From Eimeria necatrix (Eukaryota > Apicomplexa > Conoidasida > Eucoccidiorida > Eimeriidae), in the NCBI RefSeq assembly GCF_000499385.1, contig NW_013654309.1, forward strand, positions 83,501-147,500: 64,000 bases of DNA, given 5' to 3'. Both the position numbers and the translations under genes were made by a program. The notes beneath the pieces are model-generated. The model was not told the DNA's origin, did not search any database, and worked only from the letters and a program-made list of their open reading frames with translations. Shown in pieces: positions 1 through 11,270 of the stretch (positions are counted from its first letter, which is position 1; every line of letters begins with the position of its first letter).

Positions 1-116
1 CAGAGAAGACCAAAGCAAGAGTTAGCAGAAATTTGATGAGGCACGCGAATTTGCATTTTGTTCAAGCATGCGGGCACTTTTCCGGCTAGCGGAAAGGCCC
101 TCACCCTCTTTTGCTT

Positions 117-572
117 ATGGTTCTGTCTGACTATTGGAAAGCACTTCTGCATCAATCAAGTTCGAATAACACACCCATTGTAGATTTGAAGGGGACTGCT
201 TTGCTTGATGATGATGGAACTCTGGAAGTACAGGCGCGTTACAGCGCAGAACTAGTCCGTTTCATGCAGATGTTGTTGGGCATATCTCCCAAAGCAATTC
301 TTGAAAATATGCCAGTGTGCCGGAGGCTACCATGCTTCAACAATGCCTTGTTTAACAGTCTCAAAAACGGACGTAAAGTTGTTTTAAACCTCTCGCAATG
401 CAAAGGATCATTATGTGGATGGTCTATCGGGGGATTCTGCCGGCGCAGGCTCGCTAATTTGACTAAACTATTGCGGCAAGCGACCCTAGCCATTATGGAA
501 GCCAGTAGTCTCCACCAGTCGCCATTGTTTTGCGATGCGCGCCATTTAAACATCTTCTGCTGTCGTTTTAAG
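117..572 (+). CDS. possible exon, unrecognised protein
   Basis: An ATG at 117 opens a frame of 152 codons that reaches a good donor (AAG|GTAATG) at 572/573 in phase 0; read on, the frame stops at 611. I recognise no family. The product would be mostly alpha-helical with Leu-rich stretches and several Cys (for example SQCKGSLCGW). Nothing to the left is visible, so it could also be an internal exon. It diverges in strand from the CFAP100-like gene to its right. The exon-like donor is the main support and the frame could be chance. Confidence 0.3.
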
Positions 573-1266
573 GTAATGGTACAACTCCTATGTATTACCT
601 CAGGTTTTTAGGTTTCCCATACTGCTCTCAATGCATTCCCTGCTTGTGAGCTGTTAGGCAGCGGCTACTCCGAAAAGATCGTCACCGCGTGACAATGCTT
701 TCCGTAGGACTGGGAAGGTACTTAGTGATATTTAAGCTGTCTGTCTGCCTCAGAAAATGAGAGGGTGCGCGAGGTTTCTACCATGTGCTCGTAAATAATG
801 AAATTCGAGCTAGTCTGCCATCAAGTTGTCTTTTCACTGACGAGCATGAATAAAGAAGCAATGAAATGGCAACGTGCTCACGAAACTACTGGAAGTATAG
901 TTCGTAATCGAGTGCTGCTTCGGATTGCCCAACTTCCTTCCTACTAGCCTGCGAAAGAGAGAAAATGAAGCTGGCAGCGCACTGTGTGCTGTGAAGAAGC
1001 TTGTGGTTTGGTCGGCTGTAACACGACTGAGGAAGCCATGCTTCTTGTGAATATAGAGTGGGAAGCATCTGTGTTTCCTTTACACACCTCTTCCTGCTTG
1101 TAGAATGGCTTCGAACGAAACATTACTGGTCTTCGAGGTCCCCGGACCAGGGTCTCTCCAGACTGACGTGAGAGCTGCAGCTCATTCCACCCACAACAGG
1201 TATATCTCCTTTTAGTGGTGAAAACTTGTGACAAACTGACTCAGTGCTTGAAGCCTTATTATTTTG
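573..1266. other. no recognisable gene
   Basis: About 700 bases between the possible exon at 117-572 and the 3' end of the CFAP100-like gene. Only short uncharacteristic frames on both strands; no repeat or RNA gene seen. Confidence 0.5.
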
Positions 1267-4200
1267 TTAATGATGTGCAGTGAAGGCCCCTTTCAAGCTC
1301 ACCTGAAGTCTTTCGTCACTTTTGAGATGCTGCTTGGCCAGCTTTTCTTGCCGTGCCCTTTCACGACGTTGCTTTTCCTTCGCCTTTTCAAGTTGATGTA
1401 CTAGCTCTGGGTTTTCAGCTGCAGAAAAAGAAGTTTGACGAAGGAAGCTCAATTGGCTGTTGGGGATATCCTGGGAAGCAGCTGAAGCGCAGAAGACGCA
1501 TCTGCGGATATGAGCCGAAGCTACGTCGTGCGCATAAGTGGTGCTGTCGGAATAGGCAGTTTATTTAAGTGACGTGTTGCCTTCGTGCTTAGCAAGTATC
1601 GCAAGATGCGAGTCTAGGCGGGCTTCAATCTGCTCCAGCATGCGAAGACAGTCTACAGAAGCTTCCTCTGTTCGCAAACCACAACACTTCTTGTTCATAA
1701 GCACACATTTTTTCCAACGTGCGTTTATGATCAAGGAAGTCTACAGCTTTCCTACTTTCAAAGCCGCAGGCTGCATGAATTGCCGCAACATGAGCAGTCA
1801 ACTTTTGGAGAGCTGCTGATGCGTCGGACTCTTGTTCCTGCAAAGCCAACTCTTCTGCACCGCAAACCCAAATTGAAATGGAGTGTTTGTTCCACAGACT
1901 AAAACATAACGCCATGAACGGCGTAGCTTTTACAGGCTTGGTTTCTGTACTCAACTCTTGCCCGTGCATCGTGAGCTCTAGCATGTAATACGACTATAAA
2001 CCTATGAAGTAGTTGCACGCTGTGGTAGCGTGGAATGAAGTTATAAAACGGAATAGGCAACGCGCCTTTATGCTGCATGCACTTGTCGCGCTGCTGTTGA
2101 AGTTGGCGCTGAAGTTGTGCAATCACCGCTTCTAATCCTTCCAGCCGCGCTCCCATCTCAGCACGAGTCTCATCGAATCGTTTCTCCATCGTTTCCAGCT
2201 CCTGCAGTTAACGATCGCGTAAAAATTCTACTAAATGCCCTTGAGGAAACTGTGAACACAGAAGAGCCTCTCTACTCCGCTGCGACGTAAAGGCGGATGC
2301 AGTGCTACTGCATGCACTTCTTCGTCAAGTGCTGAGCTTTTTAAAACAAAATCTAACGCTACAGTTTGCCTTCCCAAATGGCTCACAATGGCTGCTTCAT
2401 GAGCGTTTTGAATTAGGAACAGATTCTCCTCTTCCAGTTCCTGAAAAAGGCGAAGCGGTTCTTGTGGATCTTTGAAGTAAAGATCAATGCCAGTGACCGC
2501 CAACTTTTCCGCTGAATGCAGAGCCAGGCCGCACTGCAGGGATGCATGGACACCCTCGGATAGTCAGCGCATATGCACACGTAAACACGCTCTTTGCCCA
2601 CACTGAGTCACATGCGTAGGCATTCACGAGCTCGACAACGCAGAGCGTTTTGAAAGTGGCTGGAGAAGCACTGCGATCTTCAACAAGAACCTGCATTCCG
2701 GCTAGTTCCCATAAACACACAGCATTTACAGCTAGTTGCCAAGGTGGCCTGGTCCACTCACCATCGAACATATTCTCGAGGTCTGCTGCGGTCTTTAACT
2801 TTCCGTATAGCTCCATTTTTTTTTTCTCGGCTCTCTCCTCCATTTCCTTTCGAGTAGATGCACCTGAAGGTGCCAAAGTGGTAAAAGCTCGACCTTTTGT
2901 TAAAAGATCAATACGAACATAGCTGCGAGAGAAAAATGAGGACTTGCAAAGGCAAATTTCGTGTCCATTTTCACGTTCATCGCGGTTTTTCCCTTATTTT
3001 TGCATGCTTGACTTTCGTTTGGGCCTGCGGCGGTAGGTTTCGTACCAGCTTTGGCCCCGCGGAACTTCTTTTTCTCTAGTTCTTGAATTTTTTCACGGAG
3101 GTCTTCGTCAATGGTTTCAATGTCGGCGGTGTACTGAAGCTGCTGCTGCTGCAGCTGATTCTGGACCCACTGCTCTTTTTTCTTCTGGACGCGCTCCTTA
3201 GACCGCTCTTCCTGTTCCTTTATCCAATCCTATGAATATCAGTAAGCGCTACCGTACAGGGCATACTTGCTGCGTGATTCATTTCGCTTCATTCGACTGG
3301 CTAAGCTATATTCTTGTAGTCGGGTAGTCTAAAAACAAGGGCACACGTTGAGATATCCATGGTTCCAGATTCAGTCCGACTGCTCTTACCTGGGGAGTTA
3401 TATGTTCTAGGAAGGATCTATACCTTGAGTATTCTTCAATTTTTTCCCGATTAGATGCAACGCGAGCTTTTGTAGCGTCGAGTTTCTGACGGAGTTGCCG
3501 GACTGCGACTGCTTTCTCGTGAGCAGCCCGCGCTGCTTCGTCGGCTTTCTGCGCCATCACAGAGTCATGGTAAAAACATGCGACAATAAAAGAGCCAAAT
3601 GCATAAGTACATTCATAACATGCACCAAGAGTGAAGCAGATTGTTTGCCGAGGCAGTGGCAGCGTTCTTGCCGTTCATTAGGAGTTTCACTTATGTAGAT
3701 TCACAAGAAGGCGCGTTCTCTTTGGAAACAAGCCTAAACAACTCCACGTTTTGGAACGTGCATGCGTTATGCGTGTGCTGTGTTCGAGGTGAAGTTTTAT
3801 GAACTCACGCGGATAGCTTCGTGCGCAGCTGCATCACTGCTCCTTAGAAACTCGTCAAATTTCTGTGCGTCCCTTGTTAGCATGCTTTCAGCTGTCTTAA
3901 CGGCCTCTACCTTTTCAGCTGCTCGATCGTGGAGCTTAAGGATTTCTATTTTTGTCACAGGCAAAACATACGCAATCTCCTCAGGGAATCGAAGCTTGGA
4001 GTGCTACATTAACGTGTCCGTTGGTCTTCTGCCTTTTGGAGCACCAAGATAGGCTGAGTCTGCATTCGGCTAGACATACGAACCTGCCTTTCTAGTGTCT
4101 ATTGCCATCTGAAGCAAAAATGCTTCTCTTGTCTTTTCCACTAGGGCGCGTGTTCCCCCACGTCTTTCTGCCCATTTGAGAGTCGTTTGAGCTTGGTCAT

Positions 4201-4538
4201 CACCAGTTGTTTGTTGCGCGGAATCTCTGTTATTTCCTGCCATAGAAACATCTTCTTCTGCATCTGTATCTCCAGCAGCGCCACTACAATTTGCGCAAGC
4301 ATGAGCATGAGAGTCATCGGCTGCTCTCCGTGTTTCATCTGTTTCCTCCTCTCCAGTAGGGAAATGGATCGACGAATCATTTGTAATAAGAATTTCTCTT
4401 TCTTCCAAAGTACTTTCTGGGGAGAGTTTTTGGGGAGCTTGTGTGCGTTGAGTCTCATCACTAACGGTGGCCTTCGCACGCAGAGTAACCAGTTCAGCAA
4501 CCACGCGGACTTTGCTGGCCGGTACTACCAAACCGGTC
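1267..4538 (-). CDS. CFAP100: CFAP100/CCDC37-like axonemal coiled-coil protein (multi-exon, 5' end not located)
   Basis: Family members (Chlamydomonas MIA1, animal CCDC37) help control inner dynein arms in motile flagella. Internal exons read on the minus strand at about 4538-4078, 3945-3809, 3548-3390, 3229-3046, 2893-2762, 2511-2387 and from 2201 down; those from 3945 to 2387 join in consistent phase. Diagnostic blocks in family order: REAFLLQMAIDTRKAEI across the first junction, KFDEFL, RYRSFLEHITPQ (DUF4200 region), DWIKEQEER, DLYFKDPQEPLRLFQELEEENL with IQNAHEA, and last EKAKEKQRRERARQEKL, which corresponds to the conserved C-terminal EKAKE.ERR segment. The product is nearly all coiled coil. 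The reading frame changes near 1665 (see findings). The 4538 end is an acceptor, so a further 5' exon with the ATG should lie upstream. The junctions between 2201 and 1267 are only approximate. Confidence 0.8.
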
Positions 4539-6358
4539 CTGTGAGCTAATCAGTAAAGCGCCCTTCTCCACAGGTTAAGGAAAGGAACGTAACGTGCCTG
4601 CATTGCTTCCTCCGAACAGGTTTTGTTCTTCACTTCCTGCTGTGTAGCCGGAGGCAGGGAAGGCCTTTCCAGTCACGAGCTGATTCAGTTGGACACTCTA
4701 AGTGAGAAGGCCGCTTCAGGCTCATGAATAACAGTTTCCTATCCGTCACTTACAGGGACGAATAGTGTATCCGATGCCCATTATTCAAAATTGAGTGAAT
4801 TTGCTCTGCTGCCAAGGTTGTTACCACAACCTTGCATACAACGCAGTTGAGTAGGTTGCTACCCCTCGCATGCTCGACAATCACTCCAATCAAGACGGTA
4901 TTTTAATGGTAAGTGCTTCTACAGCGCCTTTCTAGAAGACTTAGCGGCTTATGCTATGCATGAGTAGGGATGACACGGAATGCAATCTCGTTCATGCTTC
5001 ACTCTCGTTGAGGTGTTGGTCTGCAACACCAGTTGTTAGCGACTAGTCTCCCAGTGGACAGCAAACAGATTTCATATACTAGTTACGTTGGGTTTGAGGC
5101 ATGCTTTTAGGTGTCGCCTTCGGGTTGGGAAACGTGATTGCGTTCTGTGCGATCAACTGGTGACCCCTGTCACCTGTAAAGCTGAAATCTGGAGGACTAA
5201 TGGGAAAGAAGAGTCCCTACTCGGGATATGACCAGTACAATTTCCCAGCTATAAATTTCTAAGCATTGCTAAGCACTGCTAAGCATTCGACTTTCAAAAA
5301 TGTCTACAGCCTCGTCTAGCAGGGGCTGTGACAGCATGCATCATGATCGAGCGTCAACACACAGAGAGTCCTAAAGAATAACGGCTGGTCTCATTGCCTT
5401 GCACCATTTACAATCGCTAATCCATTTCATACCTATATATGTAAAATCAAGTAGGTATCCCAGTTTTTGCTGAAGAAGCGAGAGCTGACGTGCGTCGCAG
5501 ATTATCACACGGCTAACCTCCATGCGGCGGCGTGCCAATGTTCTTGGGCCATTTTACAGAAGTGGAAGTTCTTGAAAATCTTCTAGTAAGCAGTTCATTT
5601 TTCTTTATTTTAGTTTGAGTCGCTCCCAGGGGGAACTTTTGGACTGTTGGGAGACACGCTGCACATGTTACTACGGTCTGTTGACGCTTACCGCCAACCT
5701 GAAGGCTACGAATTGATATTTATGACTGAAGCAGATAGTTGCTGACCCTCTTGGGAAGTTGTGGAATCTTCTCGTTTTTCAAAGTGCGTCACTTTCAGTC
5801 CTCTGCACATTCTTTTGTAGTGGACGCGACACACAGTGCGGCAGCGATGCATTGTGTCGTTCCCTCGAAAATATGTTCAGACTTGCGACTATTCGTAGCG
5901 AAATAACAGCTGGACAGCCGTGGATTTTGAAAATCTTGGCATTCGTCACCTCGACGCGGCAATGAGATAGCGCGATCACGAGCCTATAAACTTTTAAATC
6001 GAAATTAGAAGGCTTTGCTGAGAATGTTAACATCTCAGGAGAGTGACATGAAAAATGTAGACTATATCCTTTATTCACGCAGAATGGAACCGGGTTGCCG
6101 AGCTTGACATCATGTAGCGTTGCAAGTTTCTCTGGGGCTCTTCAGGAGAGGACCGTACTGAACCGCATTGATTGTGAAGTGGGAGAGGCAAACCACGCTA
6201 CCAACTCCCGCAACAAGAAAGTCTTCATGCGTGAATTTTTAGCATCGCTACCGCACTTAGTCGTCTCATAGGCTGTTGATTCCTTCATTTTTGGCTGCCT
6301 ACGAAAACTCTGAAAGACAAAGCATTTCAGCTTGCGCAGCGCTTCCTGAAATTTCAAA
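4539..6358. other. intergenic, probably shared upstream region
   Basis: About 1.8 kb between the minus-strand CFAP100-like gene and the plus-strand MYCBP-like gene. It should hold the missing first exon of the former and both promoters. Apart from a small cluster of AAGCAYTGCT repeats at about 5260-5290, I see no clear exon, repeat or RNA gene. Confidence 0.5.
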
Positions 6359-6768
6359 ATGAACGCCAAACAAGATCCAACTGATGGTAACAAAGCTGCT
6401 TTTAGAAAATACTTGGAAGATCATGGTGTCATTCGCCAGCTTACGCGCGTTCTTGTTGGACTTTATGAGACTTCTGAACGCCCGCTGAACGCACTTGACT
6501 ACATCAAGCGGCATTTAGGAGCTCCAACAGGTAAAGTAAAACCCCTTCAGGCTGGCACAAAGTTGCTTGCGGGAACTGTGGGAGTTTTTCTCAATTTGAC
6601 GGCGAGTTTTATCCAATCTTTCCCTAGTGACGTGCGTGTGTAGGTGTAGAAGTAGATGCACTCCGGGCAGAAGTGCAGAATTTGACAAAGGAAAATGCTG
6701 CATTGAAGGCCAAGGTGGAATCTCTGCAACAGGAGGTGGCGCTTCTGCAACGCGAGCTCGCTGATTAG
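6359..6768 (+). CDS. MYCBP: MYCBP (AMY-1)-like protein, FAP174 family
   Basis: Two exons, 6359-6530 and 6644-6768, joined in phase 1 (ACAG|GTAAAG ... GTGTAG|GT), give 98 residues, close to the about 103 of human MYCBP. Residues 10-52 hold the family signature (FRKYLEDHGVIRQLTRVLVG, LYETSERPLNALDYIKRHLG), and the second exon codes a C-terminal leucine-zipper-like coiled coil (ENAALKAKVESL, ending LQRELAD). In flagellates the homologue FAP174 is a small central-pair protein that binds AKAP-type anchors; vertebrate MYCBP also binds AKAPs. The start is the first ATG of the frame and matches family length. The neighbour to the left is another flagellar family, which supports an axonemal role. The gene is complete and has no repeats. 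Confidence 0.9.
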
Positions 6769-6890
6769 TTATGGAGGACAGCATTTGTGTGAGAGCCGTC
6801 CTGAATATCCTTCCCTGGAAGCTGACTCTCGAGCAAGGGAGGAGTCTAATGATTTATACTGCGGTTGAAAGCTGGCTTGCTCCTGCTAGC

Positions 6891-7323
6891 TTACAAATAC
6901 ACTGAGTTCGTCTCGCTCGCCTCAGTGCTTTCAAGAACTGTTATAAACGATTTAGGATGCGCTGCAATCGCCTTCGAAGCCATCGAATTCATATCTAGGG
7001 CTGCGGCTTCATGATGAGCACGTTGCAGTTTTAGAGCGATACATGCGCGGTGAAATTGGGAAACGTACTTCGCATACACAGCTCACGGCATGTAGTGAGC
7101 GCCTAGAAAACACTTGTCCCCATGTTAAGCCTAATGAAAGGTACGGGCTTCTGCAAAAGCATAAAAATGGTCCAGTGGACTTACAATCGAGACAGCTATG
7201 CTTCTTAGTCTTTATAAGCTGCTCCACGATTTCACATCGGCGTGGAGAGTGCGTAGGATCATGCTTGACAACAGCACCTCCTAAGGTATGAACAGCTAAG
7301 GCAAAGTATTTTTCTGGAAACAC
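6891..7323 (-). CDS. possible two-exon gene, unrecognised
   Basis: On the minus strand an upstream segment (about 7323-7185, containing HDPTHSPRRCEIVEQLIKTK) ends at a strong donor (GATT|GTAAGT). A downstream segment (VSQFHRACIALKLQRAHHEA, stop at 6891) can be joined in frame through an AG at about 7095. Both have protein-like, helix-rich composition with few low-probability codons. I do not recognise the family. The first exon and start codon were not found, and the acceptor is weak. The pair converges on the MYCBP-like gene, whose stop lies 122 bases away. Confidence 0.35.
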
Positions 7324-9905
7324 TCTCCGTCAGATGCGCCTGACTGTATAAAACTAGTAGGCACGAAACGAATCCCTCAGCTAGCTAGCTTTGGGAGCTT
7401 GTGTTCTGTTCGTGAACAAAATGAGTAAGTTTTTGACAGTATGTCCAAGCATTGACGCAATTTGATGATGGTACCTTATGTAGAAGCGGAAAGGGCCTGC
7501 ACCTATTCATTTCAATGATCCAATAGGCATCCAGCGTTAAACTCTATGGATATGCAGCACACGCGCGAGGCGCACTAAATGAGTTTCCTAGGACATCGTT
7601 TATAACTCCTTTCAGCTAAGATGACCTGTCTGAAACCTCCAGAGCCTTGCAGACGGACACAACGATGGCTCTGATACCCCGACTATACCTTACTATTTTG
7701 TCTGGTAAATAACTGAATTCACTGCACCTTCTGCCAGCTTCACATTTCGCTCTAAAGTATCAAACGACGCGGTACGGAAAATAGGTACAATGCGAAATGG
7801 TAAACACTGCCTACAGCTGGCAGTTTTCTGTATCATTCGCAACATTGTCATGTAACAAACGAGACCAGTGCTAAACTTCCTCTGGCCCTTACGGTTCTGT
7901 CTTAGACTACCTAAGCTTGAAACCTGTAGGGGTACTTCCAAAGGAATAACGTTGGATATACCGCCGGGAGAGCGGGCGCTAGATACGACGCAGCTTCATG
8001 CGTTGGCTCTGGAACACAACGTGAGAATACAGCCTTAGTGCATGACAGGATGTATGGGGGGAAAATAGTGTGCTTTTTGACAAATTAGGTTTTCGTTTAG
8101 CCGATTCGATCCGCAGCTATCAACGAGTGTCTCCAGCCATTCCACATTCCGCAGAGCTTTTCTCTATGAAGCAGCTTCCACGTAAGACTGCACCTGTTGA
8201 ACTCTAATGCAAACTAGATTCTTTCGGCCTTCAGGCCTTTACAACACCTCCCCAGATCCCCCTTTCTTTTTCTCCTGTTGTTCATTGCGTAAGATGTGTT
8301 GATCCGTACAATCACTTTCTAATGTTTCCTCCTCCTATGAAAATTGTAGCGGTACGTTTCTGCCGGCTGATAACAAATATCAAGCCCTTTTTGCTGGGAG
8401 AGATCCGTTAAGGTGGCCAACCACAATGACCTGCACGTGCTTTACGTTTTCTACGTCTTTCCTTTTAAAAGCAGTTTCTGGCCACGCAGTGTCCCGTTAA
8501 CATTTGATGCTCGTTGTAACTGGGCGCCAATTAAAGCCTGGACCACCAACCGAACTAGGAACGCGCATTCAGGTGCAGTCCCCACAAAACGCAGTGAGGG
8601 CTTTACGACTGGAGTGGCCTAGGATTTTTGGTTGGCTGCCTCCCTGGCTAGAATGAAAAGCACGTAAAAGGAAACCACCTAGCGAACAAAAATGGGGGCA
8701 GTTCCATGACCTGCTGGCCAAGTAAACTGCTAGAAAATGCTCCTTGTTCTGCTCCTCCCCAGGCGTGGCGCTGGTGACACAAGGCTGTAAACAAGTTCAG
8801 TGAAGCGACAGCAGCCAGTTGCAAAAACGTTCGTATGACATGACACTTTATTTCACAGTTCCCTTTACTTTGTGTATGAGGCTTCATAGGTAGTTGTGTT
8901 ACCTGCTGACTCACTGTCATACAAACCTACCGAGTTCTAAAAGGCTTTCCAGAATCTTCTGTACGACCGTATTTAGGTACACAATTCAACAATTAATTAT
9001 CATTTTTGCGCTACACCCACATCAGGCAAACTTGGGATGGGGGTTCAAACTACAAGAATATTGAAACAAGTAGACGAAGCACTCGATTAGTCCTTCGGCT
9101 CAATGCATTCTGCCAGAAGCGCCCGGTGTCACCAGTGGTTGAGGCGACCGCGTCCAGCCTTGGCAGTTATGGAAACTCACCTAGCTTGCGAATATTTTTA
9201 TAAAATCAAAATCAAAACAAGACTATAGTGAGCACAACTCACAGATGATGCAGCAGCAGCTCGGCGGGTCACCTGAAGCCCCACCCCTTGCACGTGGCTG
9301 CACTTAGCTGAAATACAGCGAGCGATCTCAATAATCTGGACCGCATTAGCAGAACTTGCACTTTTACAAATTATATAGGGACAAGTACGGACTTTCCAGT
9401 CCGCAGAGTCGGCAGCTACGGAGCCCGAGCATTCCAGCATCAGGACTCGACGCAGAGAAGGGAAGGTGGGCGTAAGCGCAACGCTTACAGGGCCGTGACG
9501 GGAATAATGGCCTGCAATGATGCTGAACCTTACCTTCGCCTGCATAACCAGTAGGCGAAGAGGGACGCTGCGCCAGGGAATTTCGTTGAGCCCGTCACAT
9601 CACGCGTTTATGAGATTAGGAATGCGGCGGGCACGGAGGATCCACAAAGTTACTTGTGCTTCTAGGCCCCGTATGGCGACATTGCGTTCTGCGTGAAAGT
9701 TCGGAACACAGGTCCGGGGGCAGAGTCCAGCACTACTGCATTTCCCGTGGTTACTGGTGAAGGCCTGATGAGGGTGTGCAACTTTGGGCTTTCCCAGGCT
9801 ACAGCTAGAATTTCACGTAGCTCATCCCTTGAAATCAAGACCCTGCTAAGCTGTATTAATATTACAGGCAACGTGATGGGGATCCCCGACATATCAAAAG
9901 CACAA
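7324..9905. other. no recognisable gene
   Basis: About 2.6 kb with only short scattered frames on both strands. The longest, a minus-strand frame at 9198-9545, has no family signature or convincing splice context. It likely contains the promoter of the gene starting at 9906. Confidence 0.4.
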
Positions 9906-11270
9906 ATGAGGCTCAGGTGGACTGTCATCCAGCTGGTTCTGTTCCTAGTAATACCCATTGATGCCCAAGCGAAAGGCCATGCTGCCAGCCCAACCGTTAG
10001 TTCTGCTGTCCCTATACCGGCAATGCGTATGGCCGAAGAGAATAGTACAGCAGTTGGGCAGTGTGGAATTGTGCTTTCTGAAACCTTCGCTACTCAAAAG
10101 CTTGAGCAGAATAGGCACCGGCAGCTTTGCTTTGCGCTGCAAAACTACGGATTTCTTACGAGATACGTGCGTCATAAACAGGAGGAAGCGTCGTTCTGGG
10201 GAGGCGACTGCTGCCTACTGCTAGTATTTTGCGGACATGATTGCCACCGTCTATACGGACATCCCCAAAAGACTCCGGCAGCTACAAACGTTATCTCAGA
10301 AGTAGCAGCTCTCTTAGCAGGCAAAACTGAAAATCAGCAGCCTCTTAATGGAGGAACTGGGTTTTCTTCCCAAACCAAGGTTACTGCACATAAGGATTCG
10401 GACACTGTAGAGCATGAAGGCGAACTGCCGCAACATAATCTAATCCTGTCTAAGGTTGACAATGCAAAAAGGGGTGAAGTCCCGCTTTCACCGTCAAATG
10501 GAAGCACGGAACAAACGGTGGTGCCAAAAGCGGAACGGCGGGATAAACGTCAATGGCAAGGCCACTGCAGAAGACACTTCATGTCTCACACAACGCGTGC
10601 AAATTGTATAGGTGTCTACTCCATAGAATTTGAAGCACAAAATCAAAGTTTCGGCAGGTTTTTCGCCCGTTTGGCCCTTTTGCTTGGAGCTGCAGATATC
10701 GAAGCAGTTGTTGATATTGAACGAGAGCTCCAACAGTACATTCGCGCAAAAGAGTTGAGGGCTCTACAGGGCCCCGCCCTCGCATCATCGCGACAATCTG
10801 GACGCACCATGACAGCCTCAGCAAATTCCAGCCTTGTGCTGCCTCAACAAAGTTCAGAAGCATCAAATGAAAAACCAAGAAGCTCTTCATTCTCTGCGCA
10901 TACGCTAAATAACGACTTGAGAATCGTGCTGGAGCCGTTGCGCTCAGACGAGAGCCAAGTCGGTGAAACAGATAATGTACATTTCGGCACATCAGCTCAG
11001 ACTATACAGATATCTATCCCTTCGAATTTCAGGGCTCGTCTTGCTTCGGATGGTGCACCTGGCACGTCAACGGCTCATCCGAGGCGACTTCGAGGGGGCA
11101 GTTCCAGGGGACCTATTAGCTCGGCAACTGGTGATGGCCATAAGGCTGGCGCTGCAAGTGCTCCCATCAATTCGGCTGCCTACTGCAAGGCCGTTGCAGC
11201 ATTCATGTCACAAAAGGCTGAATTGCAGTGGCTAGAGGAACACATTTTTTTTCTGCCCCACCGACCATGA
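9906..11270 (+). CDS. predicted secreted or membrane-targeted protein, unrecognised
   Basis: The open frame runs uninterrupted from 9693, but the first in-frame ATG followed by a classic signal peptide is at 9906: MRLRWTVIQLVLFLVIPIDA with Gln-Ala next, a basic n-region, a hydrophobic core of about 14 residues and small residues at the likely cleavage site near residue 22. From there the protein is 454 residues. The next 100 residues are Cys-rich (around CGIVLSE, LCFALQNYG, GGDCCLLLVFCGHDCHRLYG). The C-terminal half is Ser/Thr/Gln-rich and probably disordered, apart from a short helical stretch (FFARLALLLGAADIEAVVDI). There is no second obvious membrane span. I do not recognise a family; apicomplexan dense-granule or rhoptry cargo often looks like this, but that is only an analogy. 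Earlier in-frame ATGs (9768, 9876) are alternatives that would bury the signal. Confidence 0.55.
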   Translation: MRLRWTVIQLVLFLVIPIDAQAKGHAASPTVSSAVPIPAMRMAEENSTAVGQCGIVLSETFATQKLEQNRHRQLCFALQNYGFLTRYVRHKQEEASFWGGDCCLLLVFCGHDCHRLYGHPQKTPAATNVISEVAALLAGKTENQQPLNGGTGFSSQTKVTAHKDSDTVEHEGELPQHNLILSKVDNAKRGEVPLSPSNGSTEQTVVPKAERRDKRQWQGHCRRHFMSHTTRANCIGVYSIEFEAQNQSFGRFFARLALLLGAADIEAVVDIERELQQYIRAKELRALQGPALASSRQSGRTMTASANSSLVLPQQSSEASNEKPRSSSFSAHTLNNDLRIVLEPLRSDESQVGETDNVHFGTSAQTIQISIPSNFRARLASDGAPGTSTAHPRRLRGGSSRGPISSATGDGHKAGAASAPINSAAYCKAVAAFMSQKAELQWLEEHIFFLPHRP

